Source: Styela clava (Eukaryota; Chordata; Ascidiacea; Stolidobranchia; Styelidae). From it: DNA of 64,000 nucleotides. Below the pieces are notes generated by a model. It saw only the letters and a list, made by a program, of their open reading frames with translations. It did no database searches and was not told where the DNA came from. The stretch's first letter is position 1, and every line of letters begins with the position of its first letter. Both the position numbers and the translations under genes were made by a program. Location of the stretch: the NCBI RefSeq assembly GCF_964204865.1, contig NC_135262.1:4402001-4466000 (forward strand). Direction: 5' to 3'. This document shows, in pieces, positions 33,757-45,930 of this stretch.

Positions 33757-33932
33757 AATAGGGTCAGAATTTTCTCCAGCATGGAGTCAAAACTCTTGTT
33801 AACCTGAATTGAAATTATTTTCAAAATCGCTAGGAATTCAAGTTTGGAAGTGGAGACGGTGGATATTTTTTTAGGATCACATAACTCTATCAATAATTTA
33901 TCAATAATTAACAATTATCATTCTTGCCCAAG

Positions 33933-34419
33933 TACATGTTTGAAGATCTTGATCGAATATCCCAATACTATTATGTTCCGTTCCAACTTCTGAAAAACAT
34001 AGAGAAGGATTTCTTTGCGAAAGGTTCTGTTAAAGCTCAGCGTCTGTTGACTTATGTACAGGAGGAATCACCGGAACTATTGAACGGAATTTCAGATGAG
34101 ATTTTCAAAAGAATCTGGGTTGATAATGTTGACATATCTGAGAATAAAAGCTTACAAGAAGCGTGTGAAGCAGCTGGATTGTCCTCAATCTTCCAATGCT
34201 TTGAATGAAATAAATCATCAATCTGTCAAGGAAGGGCTGAAGAAAGCTACTTCATATGCTATTGAGTGCGGAGTGTTTGGCACTCCTACCTATATTTTAC
34301 ACAGAAATGGAAAGAAGGACATGTTGTTTGGAACTGATAGAATCTTCCTTCTTGCTCATTATTTGAATGAGCCTTGGCCAGTATTCCCATGTGATGAATG
34401 TGAAAGAAAAATAAACTGA
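33933..34419 (+). pseudogene. GST kappa exon 2 copy 2, broken
   Basis: This corresponds to 27873-28347 but lacks an upstream exon 1. The acceptor is changed (CCCAAGTACATG instead of CTCAGGTACATG). A 5-bp loss near 34185, where the reference reads TCCTCCACAGAATC, shifts the frame after LSS. The second half stays open to 34419 and ends CDECERKIN instead of NEE. Confidence 0.85.
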
Positions 34420-34785
34420 TTCCTCTGTCAAGTCTATTGATAAATATGCATAAGGGACCTTCAATAGTATAAGTAGGCATTCTGTTCATATTGTGCATAG
34501 CTTATTGCTGACGTATCTACATAAAAATACAGATTGGAAATCTTCTTGAAATTAAACTATTTTCTCTTCTTCGATTCGATTGGCCGGTCTATTATCCACA
34601 CAACAAACTACAGATATCTCCTGTCTCCTCTTTAACAATTAACTCTAAATTCATTGTTTGCAACACAGTATTTCATTAATGCTGTTGTTTAAATGTATAA
34701 CACTTTTGTTTGATGTGCCTGAACCACTGCCATCTTTAAGATGTGATCTATTGAAGATTCATACCGTTTTTCACTGTAAAATAAG

Positions 34786-35591
34786 GGCCATTCCAAGCAA
34801 AAGTTGAATTCCCTCAATTTTTCAAAAAGTGTAGTGAAAGTAATTTTATTTTATTTTTGATATAAAAGACATTGGAATTTTATTGGACTGCATTCATTTC
34901 ATCGAACAATTTAAAATTTCCCCCAGGTTTTTGATGGTTTATAAAAAATGGCCTGAAATGTAGAAATTTTGGTATAATTGACATATTATGTGATGATTCC
35001 TGACACAAAGTGTTTGATTGTGTGGTACAGTTATTTCATATGGAATTGACGCACTGGATTTAAGTTAATAAAGTTTGAATGTTTGCAGTGCTGTAGAACA
35101 TTTCTTCACCCATTTAACGATTTATTACCAGAATTTTAAGAGATGATAGAGGCCGCTATTCCGAAGTGGAAAAATGTCCTGTGGTTTCACGTCCTGTAGT
35201 GTCACATACAATATGCACATTATTGGCATGGATTTACAGTGTTACATTAATAACTTGAGCAACACATAGAGGGGTAGTTCAGCTACTGCACCAGAAAATA
35301 TTATGGGCTCCTACTGTACCATCGCAAAAATTTACAGCACAACACAACGTACTGTTAGTACACGGTGGATTTGCCGTCCTGTAGTGTCACGCTATATTTT
35401 ATTATTATTTTTTTATCTACTAAGTAAGTCTTGGGTGTAACTTTTGTGCAATTTTTTACATATTCAATAAAGCAACTGATTGGACAATGAAACAAAACAT
35501 GCTGAAACATAGCTGAAAATGTGAAAATATATTGCATTCAACAACATGCAAAATTTCTGGAATTGTCCTGTAGTGTCACTCGGAATAGTCC
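34786..35591. mobile_element. Unclassified terminal-inverted-repeat element, 806 bp
   Basis: The left end GGCCATTCCAAGC and the reverse complement of the right end, GGACTATTCCGAGTG, are similar. The flanks ATAAG (34781-34785) and ATGAG (35592-35596) suggest a 5-bp duplication. The sister sequence near 29015 reads straight through (ATAAGACCTAGCC), so it is an empty site. Inside, GTCCTGTAGTGTCAC occurs three times plus one variant (about 35175-35207, 35374 and 35566). No transposase is seen, and the superfamily is undetermined. Confidence 0.6.
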
Positions 35592-37035
35592 ATGAGACCT
35601 AGCCTGGAATTTTAAAATGATTTTAATGCAAGCCCTCCCTTTAAAAGAAGGCCTCGTCGATAGTGGGAATTTTTTTGATCTAATCGATAACAAGAAATCT
35701 CTTCTACACAATTTACATGATTAATCTAAAACATGGGAGCGGGAAAAAGGTTCAATGACCTGACTAATCTATGTTCAGCAGTTTTTTTCTAACAAAAACG
35801 TGTTATCGGTTTTCATATTTTGTATATTTGAAAATAATTAAAAGACACCCTCCAAAAATAAGCCCTGGTATTTATTTTTTAAGGAAAATTGAATAAAGAC
35901 CTTGTCTTATTTTTGGGGAAACACGACATGCTTCTTGTATTATATTATTTTGACTTTGTTGCACACCCTTTTTGTGCACTAATGTTCTCATAGAAAATTT
36001 CTTTTAAATGTTAAAATTGTAATCTGAGCATTTTTGTATTATTATTCATTTTATATTGCTCCCATATCATGTAAGATTATTGCATGCTTTGTCAGTGGCC
36101 ACTACATTTGGATAAGTATTTTATTTCAAGTTTCATTCCAAGCGAAATTCCAATCAAACAGGTTCGAGAAACCCCCTTGCAATTGATTATATTTATTATC
36201 ATAAAAGATGCCAATCGAAAAAATGTGAAATAACGATTTGACGCGAAACACTCGAAGATCACTCAACATTATTGAAACACACTTATTGTATAATTATATT
36301 ATACCTGTGAATTTGATTATATTCAAACAATATGCATATAAGAATATTGACAACTCATGGACTGTACTGGGAACCTTATTTAAAAATCACTGTTCTTAAT
36401 CAATGTCACAGATATGTGTTATAAACCACCTTGCACCTGCGAAGTAAGAGATTCTAACCTAAAAACTTGCAGTTTATCAGTAGTGCGATGGAAAGCTTGT
36501 TACGAACTTAACTATTAGTAGTGCTGTCCAAGCGAAATGAATATTCGAAATTGATTCTCAAATTTTTTGAATCAAATCGAATAAAGTGGAAAAACAAATT
36601 GACTACCTTTGCACATCAGTTTTCACTGGGCAAGCGGCAGTGCATCCTGCTTATGCGACTCTCGCCTTTCACACAACTGTTTACCCGATATTTATCTCCC
36701 CTTTCATTTTGTGTTAAAAAATGCCCGGTGGCATGTTATTAGCAATTTCATGCATGGTTATAACTGAAAAGTTATTTTGACAAACCGATTTGAGAAAAAT
36801 TTTCATTTTTAGACAGCCCTACCTATTAACCAGTCAATTTAATTAGGTATATTTTATAAACATGCACGGCTTCACATTCCTCTGGTATATCCACAATCAG
36901 TGGTACCCTAATCCTGAAATTTGTAGTTTCAATTAGAATCAGAATTTTCATGAAATGCTGTAAATTAAAATTCCTGACAACTATCAATATAAATGAATTT
37001 CAATATGTTTTCACCTAATTGCTAAACTTCTCCAG
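35592..37035. other. K2 upstream region
   Basis: A diverged version of the sequence upstream of K1 and K4, with no gene. It ends in the conserved CTTCTCCAG acceptor at 37027-37035. Confidence 0.45.
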
Positions 37036-37055
37036 GTTGCATGGTTATATTTTAG
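37036..37055 (+). promoter_or_regulatory. K2 5' leader: acceptor and 4-codon uORF
   Basis: Exon start GTTGC, then ATG at 37041 closed by TAG at 37053-37055. Confidence 0.45.
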
Positions 37056-37088
37056 TGAACATAAGTTAAATACAGTAATACCTTGACA

Positions 37089-38738
37089 ATGGCTAAGGTT
37101 TCGGATAAAGAGTTTGATCTGGATATTGATGTAAATGAACACAATGCATTAATGATGGGAAAATTGCATAGTATGAAAAAAGATGGTCAACATTCCGACC
37201 TCGTCATCAAAGTAGGAAGTGAGGAGTTCCTGGTTCACAAGAACATGATGTCAGCGGGTTCTGATTATTTCGATGCGATGTTGTCACATGATAACTTGGA
37301 AACCAACACAGGAATTGTTCAAATGCAAGTTGTTGATGTGGAATCGGTAAAGATTTGCATTGATTACATTTACACTGGAAAAGCTTCAATTACTTTGGAA
37401 AAAAGTGAACAACTACTCCATGTTGCAACTTTGATGCAATTATCAGTACTTTGTGATAAGATAGCTGAGTTTCTCAAAGCAAAGTTGGATGTGAAATCAC
37501 TTCTCATCATCAAACAAATCGCTTCTATGTTTGAAATTCAAACATTAAAAACAGCATGTGATGATTTTGCATTGTCTAATATGGGAGCAATTTCACAGGA
37601 AGAATACTTCAATGAATTGGATGTAGAATTCATCTCCTTCATGGTTGGATCGAAAAATTTATCTTATTCTGAGGATTCTAAACTTGCTGTTCTTCTGCAG
37701 TGGATCAAAGGTGATATTGACCAACGAAGAAAACTTCTGGTTGAAATGATAAATCTGATAAACCTGAATAATGTTTCTTATCGATATGCAACATTCTTAG
37801 TGGAAAATGAAAGCCTGTGTGTTGAATTACCTGTAATCTTAAAATTATTGTTTCTCAAAATGGCTGAGAAGTCTGGTGTTAAAGGAGCATCTGCAGAAAT
37901 TCCCACCAATGCACCTGAATTCAATGCATTTGCAGTTTTTGACAAGACTTCGAGAAAAATCAAAACATTCCGGCCAGAAAAAAAAGAATGGCAGGATCTA
38001 AAAAAACTGCATGATGGTATGGTAAATAGCTATTACACTGCAGTCATGGTGAAGGATTTCATCTATGTTTTTATGGAGAATCGTTCAGTATATCGTATTA
38101 ATATTTCTGGACCAGATTCAACTTGGAATAAAATAGCTGATTACCAATTTGAACATGGCCAGTTTTTGCGAGCAGAATTTTGTAATGAATTCATTTATCT
38201 TTTCGGCATGAAAACATTAGAGGGGTATGATATCAGCAAAAATGTGTGGGGCCTGGTAAAAACAGAAAAAATGACACTATTCAACTGTACATTAGCTGGA
38301 TTCCAGCAATCAATTTACATACTAGGAGGTTCTAATAATGGTAGTTTATCATCAGTGAATCGATATTCACTGCCATCCACTTGGTCTTCATGCAAAGCCA
38401 TGAATGTTCCTCGGGAGCTTCCTGCTGCTACAGTTAATGGGAATCGAATATTTGTGGCAGGCGGATTTAATAATATCTACGGGTCATTATCTAGTTCAGA
38501 GTTTTATGATCTACAAACAGACTGTTGGACAAATTTAGCCTCAATGACAGTTCCTCGGTGTTATTTTCGCCTTTGCACTGTTGGTAATGAATTATTTGCA
38601 ATTGGGGGTGAAAAAGGCCGGTCAAAATCGGTTGAGAAATACAATTTTGAGTCAAGTCATTGGGAGAATCTTATAAATTTTCCAGAAAATATGAATATTG
38701 CTCCACTTGCCAGTCTGGCATATAAACTTCCACCATAG
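37089..38738 (+). CDS. BTB-BACK-Kelch protein K2
   Basis: Intron-less, 549 aa, ATG in TTGACAATGGC. The BTB domain is close to K3, K5 and K6 (FLVHKNMMSAGSDYFDAML). BACK follows, and Kelch shows SIYILGGSNNG, RIFVAGGFNN and ELFAIGGEKG blades. The first half of the propeller differs strongly from K1 (FRPEKKEWQDLKKLHDGMV; FEHGQFLRAEFCNEFIYLFG). From about residue 175 to the end it is near-identical to K5, whereas the earlier part is not. The stop TAG (38736-38738) is 1 bp before a hAT element, so the original 3' UTR is displaced by 1.7 kb. Confidence 0.92.
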   Translation: MAKVSDKEFDLDIDVNEHNALMMGKLHSMKKDGQHSDLVIKVGSEEFLVHKNMMSAGSDYFDAMLSHDNLETNTGIVQMQVVDVESVKICIDYIYTGKASITLEKSEQLLHVATLMQLSVLCDKIAEFLKAKLDVKSLLIIKQIASMFEIQTLKTACDDFALSNMGAISQEEYFNELDVEFISFMVGSKNLSYSEDSKLAVLLQWIKGDIDQRRKLLVEMINLINLNNVSYRYATFLVENESLCVELPVILKLLFLKMAEKSGVKGASAEIPTNAPEFNAFAVFDKTSRKIKTFRPEKKEWQDLKKLHDGMVNSYYTAVMVKDFIYVFMENRSVYRINISGPDSTWNKIADYQFEHGQFLRAEFCNEFIYLFGMKTLEGYDISKNVWGLVKTEKMTLFNCTLAGFQQSIYILGGSNNGSLSSVNRYSLPSTWSSCKAMNVPRELPAATVNGNRIFVAGGFNNIYGSLSSSEFYDLQTDCWTNLASMTVPRCYFRLCTVGNELFAIGGEKGRSKSVEKYNFESSHWENLINFPENMNIAPLASLAYKLPP

Positions 38739-38739
38739 T

Positions 38740-40446
38740 CAGTGGCGCAGCCAGGGGGGGGTTTCGGGGTCGAAACCCCCCCCCCCCCCCCCCCCTTTGA
38801 ATTTTCCGAAAAGTGAAAAAGTTGCCGATAACACGCGCAATTGCCTTCTGCTGAAATCGCCGTTCGTTTTCATCAACGCGGCATTTTATTTATTCCGTGA
38901 ACGCCCTTTACATTGGTGTTTATTCTCTTTAAATCACAAATTTGTGCTGCGGGAACAATGGAACTATTTTATTTTTGTACCCGCACGGAAATGTGAAAAC
39001 TGAAAAAGCGTGCAATTGCCTTCTGCTAAAATCGCCCATGTTTTCATCAGCGTGTTATTTGGGCCGTAAACGCCCTTACGTCGGTTTTTATTCTATCTAA
39101 ATCATAAATCTGTGCCACGATAAACATGATAATTATTTTATTTTTGTACTTTGCACGGAATTGTGAATTCGTGAGTTATTATACGTTCATCGGTGGCGAG
39201 GTTCTAAAGACAAAAGAAGGAGTAAAACCGCGATCTAAATTTGATTGAAATTATAAAGTACTGAAAATAAAACCGTAAACAATATAAGTTTTGTTGAGTC
39301 CCGCGACAGTCTAAAAACGCTTTTCTAGTCGCAAAATCGCAAAATTTCTTGTGCCTATGGCGCACATTATGTTTGGTCACCGTTTAGGAACATACCGTCA
39401 CTAAAATCGAAACACGGTTAATTGTGGGTGGGATTTGCCTTTTATCCATTACTTTAAAATTGTCGTAGAAAATTTTCGTGTTATCATTAAACAAGGTTGA
39501 AAACGTGATTTTTTTCCCGGTTTGTGATGATATATAAGATAATTAATCCGAAGTATATTCATCAATTTTTATTGTACTAAAATAAATTTTACTCCGTGAG
39601 AATTCACAGCAGATTTAGGGATTTTTCAGGAGGTTTTATCTTTAAAAATAATCGGAGTGTCAGCATTGCGATTGAACGGAGTCAATGTTACAAGCACATC
39701 TCAAATTTGTCGAATTTGCAGAATAGAAAAAATACGGATCAAAACAATATATGATAGGCGACGGGCAGTTACCACAAATTTTTATTTTTATGTCGGCAAA
39801 TGGCCGAGGTATTTTAAAATTGTGAATTGTAAAAAATTGTTTTGTTTTGTCGACGCAAACGCTGGTTAAATTGAAGACAATTAAATTAATAAAGCAAGAC
39901 ATTTTAAATATGCCCTTATCGGTCACGAATTGATTACTTTGCACAACAGAAAAATCATTTTTCGTTGTAAACGTCAGCTCTTTTAACAAGTGGCGTAATC
40001 GCGGCGATGAATATGTATTTTTGATTTAACCATATACTTCATACGCATTTTCATTGTGCGAAATAAAATTGTACTTTTCGGGATTTTATACCAGTTATTG
40101 AGATTTTTCTAACGGCCGTAACGAGTTGGCAAGATTCCAAAAATACGTATTAAAATTAAATACACCGTTTATCCTCATATTTTACTTATTTCAGAGAACT
40201 AATGTTTTAGTTTTGACGTAAGAAGAAGCAACCGCGAGTTACGTTGGACACAATTAAACTAATATATAAAGACATTTTAGAATTTTGTAGTTGTCAGAGA
40301 TTGAATATTTCACGCGACAAGAATAATCATTATACGCTGAAAAGACGTCCCTTTAACGAGCGCGTAATTCGAAGACTGTTACAGACCGCAATGGGAAGTT
40401 ATGATTATGAAACCCCCCCCTTTTGAAAATCCTGGCTGCGCGCCTG
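38740..40446. mobile_element. hAT-type element directly after the K2 stop, 1707 bp
   Basis: The ends CAGTGGCGCAGCCAGG and (reverse complement) CAGGCGCGCAGCCAGG match at 14 of 16. The perfect 8-bp duplication ACCATAGT lies at 38732-38739 and 40447-40454. The duplicated 8-mer contains the K2 stop codon. A G/C homopolymer-rich stretch lies inside each end. No transposase is visible. The twin copy is 56883-58595. Confidence 0.88.
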
Positions 40447-40454
40447 ACCATAGT

Positions 40455-41678
40455 CAATGCTATATTTATATCATAAGCATTAAGAATATATGAAACAGGC
40501 CACTATGAGTTCCACTTGATTTTTAAGCGTTTCAATTTGATTAAATTATCTATTTTGATAATATACATAGACAATGAATGATTATTATAGGGCAATTTTC
40601 TGTATTTGAGCCGAATTTTATTGATATGCTAGTTTGAAAAACTCAAACAAGATAAATCATGTATTAATATGTAGTTTTACTCTATAGTCTTCATATCTAT
40701 GTGTAGTTCTATACGCTGTATCGTTTAAATTTGGTTTGTTCCATGAATTTTATTTTTTATTCAAAACATAACTTGATGGTGTGGAACTGGCCACTGTTCT
40801 ATATTCTCTTTGCTGACTGAATAGCTGAAGGAAGAGTTCTATGAAAAATTCACCGAGGTTTAATTTTAGAATGAAACTTCTTATCTTTTAAGATTTGTTT
40901 GTGGCTGAACTCAGAGGGATATGTACTGATTAATTTCTACTAGTATAAATATTGTTCGTTTTTTATTTATTGCAATTATTTTATATATTTTGCAGCTTAT
41001 TCGTATTTGGCCAAGTTTCTATTAATCTCAATCTATGTGAGGAATTTAGGTCTCAGTGCTAGTAAACCATATCCTATAATTGTTACCTTTAGTATTTATA
41101 TTTTTCTTTAGCGTAGTGTTGGGTGCAAAAGCTTAATTTGGCAGTGAGGAGGGACATTACGTCCATAATAGTTGGAGAAAATCATCTCACAATATATAAC
41201 ATTGTTCTGTGTAAAATTGTGAGAACTTGTGTTCGAACTGAGTTAGCATCAGATATTAATATCTTAGATACAAACCCCATGGCCACCTCACCGAGTACGA
41301 CTTGTATATCACAACCTAGATGATGTAACTTTCTTTTGTTAACTCATATATACTTTGCTTTCCTATATTCTTCATTTGATAATACTCATGCCTGGCTATA
41401 TTGATCAATCAGACATGTCTTGTAGCATTGAGCAAGCACTGTTATTGGCAAAAAATTTGTAGTCACCAACAGAATTTGTTATTGTGCATCCCCAGTGCAT
41501 TCTCAAAGGAAATTTTTATAATTTTATATAATTGATTTAAGAAATTGCGGTAGGTAATCAGAAATTTCTTCAAATATACTGTATAAAATACTATGCATGG
41601 AACATTTTACTGCATTTAATAACTTGTTGTATTATATTTAGTTTTAAATCTAGTGAGTTGTCTAAATATTTGATTATA
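40455..41678. other. K2 to relic-3 interval
   Basis: The original K2 3' flank (CAATGCTATATTT, conserved after K3 as well) followed by unrecognised AT-rich DNA. No gene. Confidence 0.45.
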
Positions 41679-41843
41679 ATGGAATTTGACTCTGGTATTA
41701 ATGAAAATGAACACAAAAACATAATGATGACGAAATTTGATGATTTGAGAAAGAAGAATACCATTCTGATCTCACAATCAAAGTATGAAGCAGAGAGTTA
41801 CTGCAAAGTTTTCAATCTCAAATTTTGGGTTTCTCTGAAATAG
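41679..41843 (+). pseudogene. Relic of a kelch gene 5' end (relic 3)
   Basis: MEFDSGINENEHKNIMMTKF aligns with the kelch N-terminus, then the frame departs and stops. Near-identical to relic 5 at 59809. Confidence 0.65.
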
Positions 41844-42033
41844 AGTCAGAATTTTCGCCAGCATGGAAATGTATTCGAAGTCACAATCTTTGTTAACCCA
41901 AATTGGATTTGCAAAATCAATAGGTGTTTGGAAGTGGAGTCAGTTGAAAGTTTTCCAGGACCACATAACTCTTCTAGTCCTATCAATAAATATCTAGAAT
42001 GAATATTTAACAATTATCATTCTTTCTCAAGTA

Positions 42034-42505
42034 AATGTTTTTAGATCTTGACCGAATATCTGAATACTATCGCGTTCCGTTCCAACTTCTGAAAAACACA
42101 GAGGAGGATTTCTTTGCGAAAGGTTCGGTTAAAGCTCAGCGTTTGTTGACTTTTGTACAGGAGGAATCACCGGAACATTTAAACGGAATTTCAGATGAGA
42201 TTTACAAAAGAATCTGGGTTGATAATGTTGACATTTCTGAATATAGAAGTTTACAAGAAGCGTGTGAAGCAGCTGGATTGTCCTCCATAGAATCTTCCAA
42301 TGCTTTGGATGGAATAAATCATCAATCTGTTAAGGAAGGGCTGAAGAAAGCTACTTCATATGCTATTGAGTGCAGAGTGTTTGGCACTCCTACCTATATT
42401 TTACACAAAAATGGAATATGGGACATGTTATTTGGTACTGATAGAATCTTCCTTCTTGCTCATTATTTGAATGAGCCTTGGCCGGTGTTCCCAAATGATG
42501 AGTAA
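42034..42505 (+). pseudogene. GST kappa exon 2 copy 3, no valid acceptor
   Basis: The frame from ATG 42035 is open for 156 codons to TAA and looks intact in DsbA-like and FGTDR regions. However the acceptor reads CTCAAG and the codon before the Met is TAA, so it cannot be spliced like copy 1. No exon 1 lies upstream. Changes include CRVFGTP and NGIWDML. Confidence 0.75.
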
Positions 42506-44225
42506 TGACAGAAAATAACTGATTCCTCCATCAAGTCTATTGATAAATATGCATGAGGGGCCTTCTATAAAATAAATAAGCAATCAGTTAATATTGTGCA
42601 CAACTCAATGTTGACGTAGCTACATAAAAATAAAGCTGCCCAAAATCAAACAATTTCCCCTTCTTCTATACGATTATCCACATGACAAACTACAAATGTC
42701 TTTTGTCACCTCTTTACCAATTAGCTCTGCCTCTGTTTTGATAGTTGTAAAACACAATATCTCATTATTACTGTTGTTTAAATATACAACTCTTGTTGGA
42801 GGTGCCTGAACCACGACCAGTTTTTAGATCTGACCTATTGAAGATTTATATGCTTCTTGGATTATATTATTTTGACTTTCTAGCACACCTTTAGACTGCA
42901 CCAAGTGGTGGCTGTAAGCTTGTAACCTCATGTTTTCATAAAAATTTGTATAAAATGTTAAAATTTTGATTGGGGTAATTTTTAAATTGTTCATTTTACA
43001 TTGCCACAAAATATCATCAGAAATTTGATTGTGGTGATAGTGGCCGTTACATCTCGATAAATATTTTTATCCAAGTTTCATTTGTCGGGTAGTATAATCA
43101 TGTTTTTGTGGTCATTTGTTCGGAACAAGGCTTTGGTTAAAGTATCGCACAGATATATACCGTACATGTATATGTTGAACAAATGAATCAGTGTTGTTAT
43201 AATAGAAGAGGTTCCTTGATATTGACTTATTACACGAGGAACTTCCGTGCAATTGGTTATTTTCATTATCATAAAATATGCCAATCAAATGTGAAACAAC
43301 AATTTGACGCAGAACAACTGAAGTCACTCTACATTAGTGAATCACATTTATTATATGATAATATTATACCTTATATCTGTGATCTGTGTATTTGATTATG
43401 TTTGAACAATATGCAACTAGGAATTTTGCCATTTCGATTGGAATAGGGACATGCGGAACCCCTGGACTTACTGGGGGAACCTAGGTGGAAATCACTGTTT
43501 TAGATTAATGTTACAGATATGGGTAATGAACCACCTTGCACTTGTAAAGTATCAAGCGATCCTGTCTCTCATAATAGTCTTCTAAGAGATTCTAACTTGC
43601 GAACCTGCAGGTTTCCAGCAGTGCAATGGCCAGTTTGTTCCAAACTTACCTCTTAGTAGGGCTGTCCAAGTGAACCGAATATTCGAAATCAAATTGCATA
43701 TTATTCAAATCGTTTTAAGACTAATTTTAGGAATCGTTAAAGTAGGTAGGCTACATTAAGCGGAAAAAGCCTATTGACTACTTTTGCACAGCGTTTTTTA
43801 CCTGGCAAGTGGCGGCGCAGCGTGCAGCAGAGGTTTCCAGTTATTTCTTTCTCCCTCATTTTGTGTTGGAAAAGAATGCCCGTGGCATGACATTAGCTAT
43901 TTCATGCGTGGTCATAACTGAAAAGTTATTATCGGTTCGATATTAAAAACATCACAAAAATATTCGAAATTCGTTCGAATTGGAAAAAAAATTCGTCCCT
44001 ATTAGCAAGTCAATTCAATTATATCATATTTTATATACATACAAGACATTACATAAATGCCTCTTGTCTACCCACAATTAGTGGAACCTTAATTCTGAAT
44101 TCTGCTTCAATTAAAATCAAAATTTTTATGAAATGATGTAAATAAAAATTCCTGACAATTATCAATATAAGCCTAACCTGTTGAATTCCAGTAATATTTT
44201 TTAACCAATTGCTGAACTTCTCCAG
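42506..44225. other. K3 upstream region
   Basis: Diverged K1-type upstream sequence, no gene. It ends at the CTTCTCCAG acceptor (44217-44225). Confidence 0.45.
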
Positions 44226-44284
44226 GTTGCATCACTTACATGGTCATTTTTTGTGAATATAAGTTAGATACAGTAATAACTTGA
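44226..44284 (+). promoter_or_regulatory. K3 5' leader: acceptor and 14-codon uORF touching the start
   Basis: The ATG at 44240 opens a frame whose TGA (44282-44284) overlaps the first kelch ATG in TTGATGATGG. This stop-start overlap is not seen in the other five genes. Confidence 0.45.
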
Positions 44285-45930
44285 TGATGGCAAAGGTTTC
44301 GGATAATGAGTTTGATTTGGATATTGATGTAAATGAACACAATGCATTAATGATGGGAAAATTGCATAGTATGAAAAAAGATGGACAACATTCTGACCTC
44401 GTCATCAAAGTAGGAAGTGAGGAGTTCCTGGTTCACAAGAGCATGATGTCAGCGGGTTCTGATTATTTCGATGCGATGTTGTCACATGATAACTTGGAAA
44501 CCAACACAGGAATTGTTCAAATGCAAGTTGTTGATGTGGAATCGGTAAAGATTTGCATTGATTACATTTACACTGGAAAAGCTTCAATTACTTTGGAAAA
44601 AAGTGAACAACTACTCCATGTTGCAACTTTGATGCAGTTATCAGTACTTTGTGATAAGATAGCCGAGTTTCTCAAAGCTAAGTTGGACGTGAAAACACTT
44701 CCCTTTATCAAACAAATTGCATCTATGTTTGAAATTCAAACATTAATAACAGCTTGTGATGATTTTACATTGTCTAATATGGGAGCAATTTCTCAGAAAG
44801 AATACTTCAATGAATTGGATGTGGAATTCATCTCCTTCATGGTTGGATCAAAAAATTCAGCTTATTCTGAAGATTCCAAACTTGCTGTTCTTCTGCAGTG
44901 GATCAAAGCTGATATTGGCACTCGAAGGAAACTTCTGGTTGAAATGATAAATTTGATAAACCTGAACAATGTTACTTATCAATATGCAACATTCTTGGTG
45001 GGAAATGAGAGCCTGTGTTCTGAATCACCTGTGATTTTGAAATTATTGTTTCTCAAAATGGCTGAGTTGTCTGGTATTGAAGAAGCATCTGCAGAAATAC
45101 CCGCTTGTGCATCTGGATTCAATGCTTTTGCTGTTTTTGACAAGACTTTGAGAAAAATCAAAACATTTGAGCCGAGGAAAAATGAATGGCAGGATCTAAA
45201 AAATCTGCATGATGGTATGGTAGACGAAGATTATACTGCAGTCATGGTGAAGAATTTCATATATGTTTTCATGAAAAATGGTTCAGTATATCGTATTTCT
45301 ATTTCTGAGCAAAATGCAACTTGGAATGAAATGTCTGATCATCAGTGTCACCATGGCAAATATTTACGAGCAGCAGTTTGCGACGGATTCATTTATCTGT
45401 GTGACAAGAAAACATTGGAGAAATACGATATCATCAAAAATGTATGGAGTGTGGTCAAAAGTGAAAAGATTATATTACACAATTGTACTTTAGTTCGACT
45501 CCAGGAATCACTTTATGTATTGGGAGGTTATTTAAATGGTAGTTTATCATCAGTGAATCGATATTCATTATCCTCTTGGTCTTCAGTCAAAGCAATGAAT
45601 GTTCCTCGACAGGTTCCTGCTGCTACCGTTTATAGAAATCGAATATATGTTGCAGGGGGTTGGAAAAATGGAGAAATTTCGAGTTCAGAGTTTTATAATT
45701 CGCAAACAGACTGTTGGACAAATTTAGCCTCGATGACTGTTCCTCGGTATGGTTTTTGCCTTTGCATCGTTGGCAATGGAATATTTGCAATAGGAGGTAT
45801 CTGTAATAAAGGATCAAAATCAGTTGAGAAATACAATTTTGAATCAAGGCGTTGGGAGCATCTTTTGAATTTTCCAGAAAATATGAATATTATTCCACTT
45901 GCCAGTCTGGCATATAAACTTCCCTGTTAG
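44284..45930 (+). CDS. BTB-BACK-Kelch protein K3
   Basis: Intron-less, 548 aa from the first ATG. The second ATG at 44287 aligns with the start of the paralogues. BTB is nearly identical to K2 (first about 130 residues), BACK has the variant DVKTLPFIKQIASM shared with K5, and Kelch blades include SLYVLGGYLNG, RIYVAGGWKNG and GIFAIGGICN. The outer part of the propeller (FEPRKNEWQDLKNLHDGMV; CHHGKYLRAAVCDGFIYLC) is closest to K6. Expected role: Cullin-3 substrate adaptor, by family. No inserted element follows the stop. Confidence 0.92.
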   Translation: MMAKVSDNEFDLDIDVNEHNALMMGKLHSMKKDGQHSDLVIKVGSEEFLVHKSMMSAGSDYFDAMLSHDNLETNTGIVQMQVVDVESVKICIDYIYTGKASITLEKSEQLLHVATLMQLSVLCDKIAEFLKAKLDVKTLPFIKQIASMFEIQTLITACDDFTLSNMGAISQKEYFNELDVEFISFMVGSKNSAYSEDSKLAVLLQWIKADIGTRRKLLVEMINLINLNNVTYQYATFLVGNESLCSESPVILKLLFLKMAELSGIEEASAEIPACASGFNAFAVFDKTLRKIKTFEPRKNEWQDLKNLHDGMVDEDYTAVMVKNFIYVFMKNGSVYRISISEQNATWNEMSDHQCHHGKYLRAAVCDGFIYLCDKKTLEKYDIIKNVWSVVKSEKIILHNCTLVRLQESLYVLGGYLNGSLSSVNRYSLSSWSSVKAMNVPRQVPAATVYRNRIYVAGGWKNGEISSSEFYNSQTDCWTNLASMTVPRYGFCLCIVGNGIFAIGGICNKGSKSVEKYNFESRRWEHLLNFPENMNIIPLASLAYKLPC

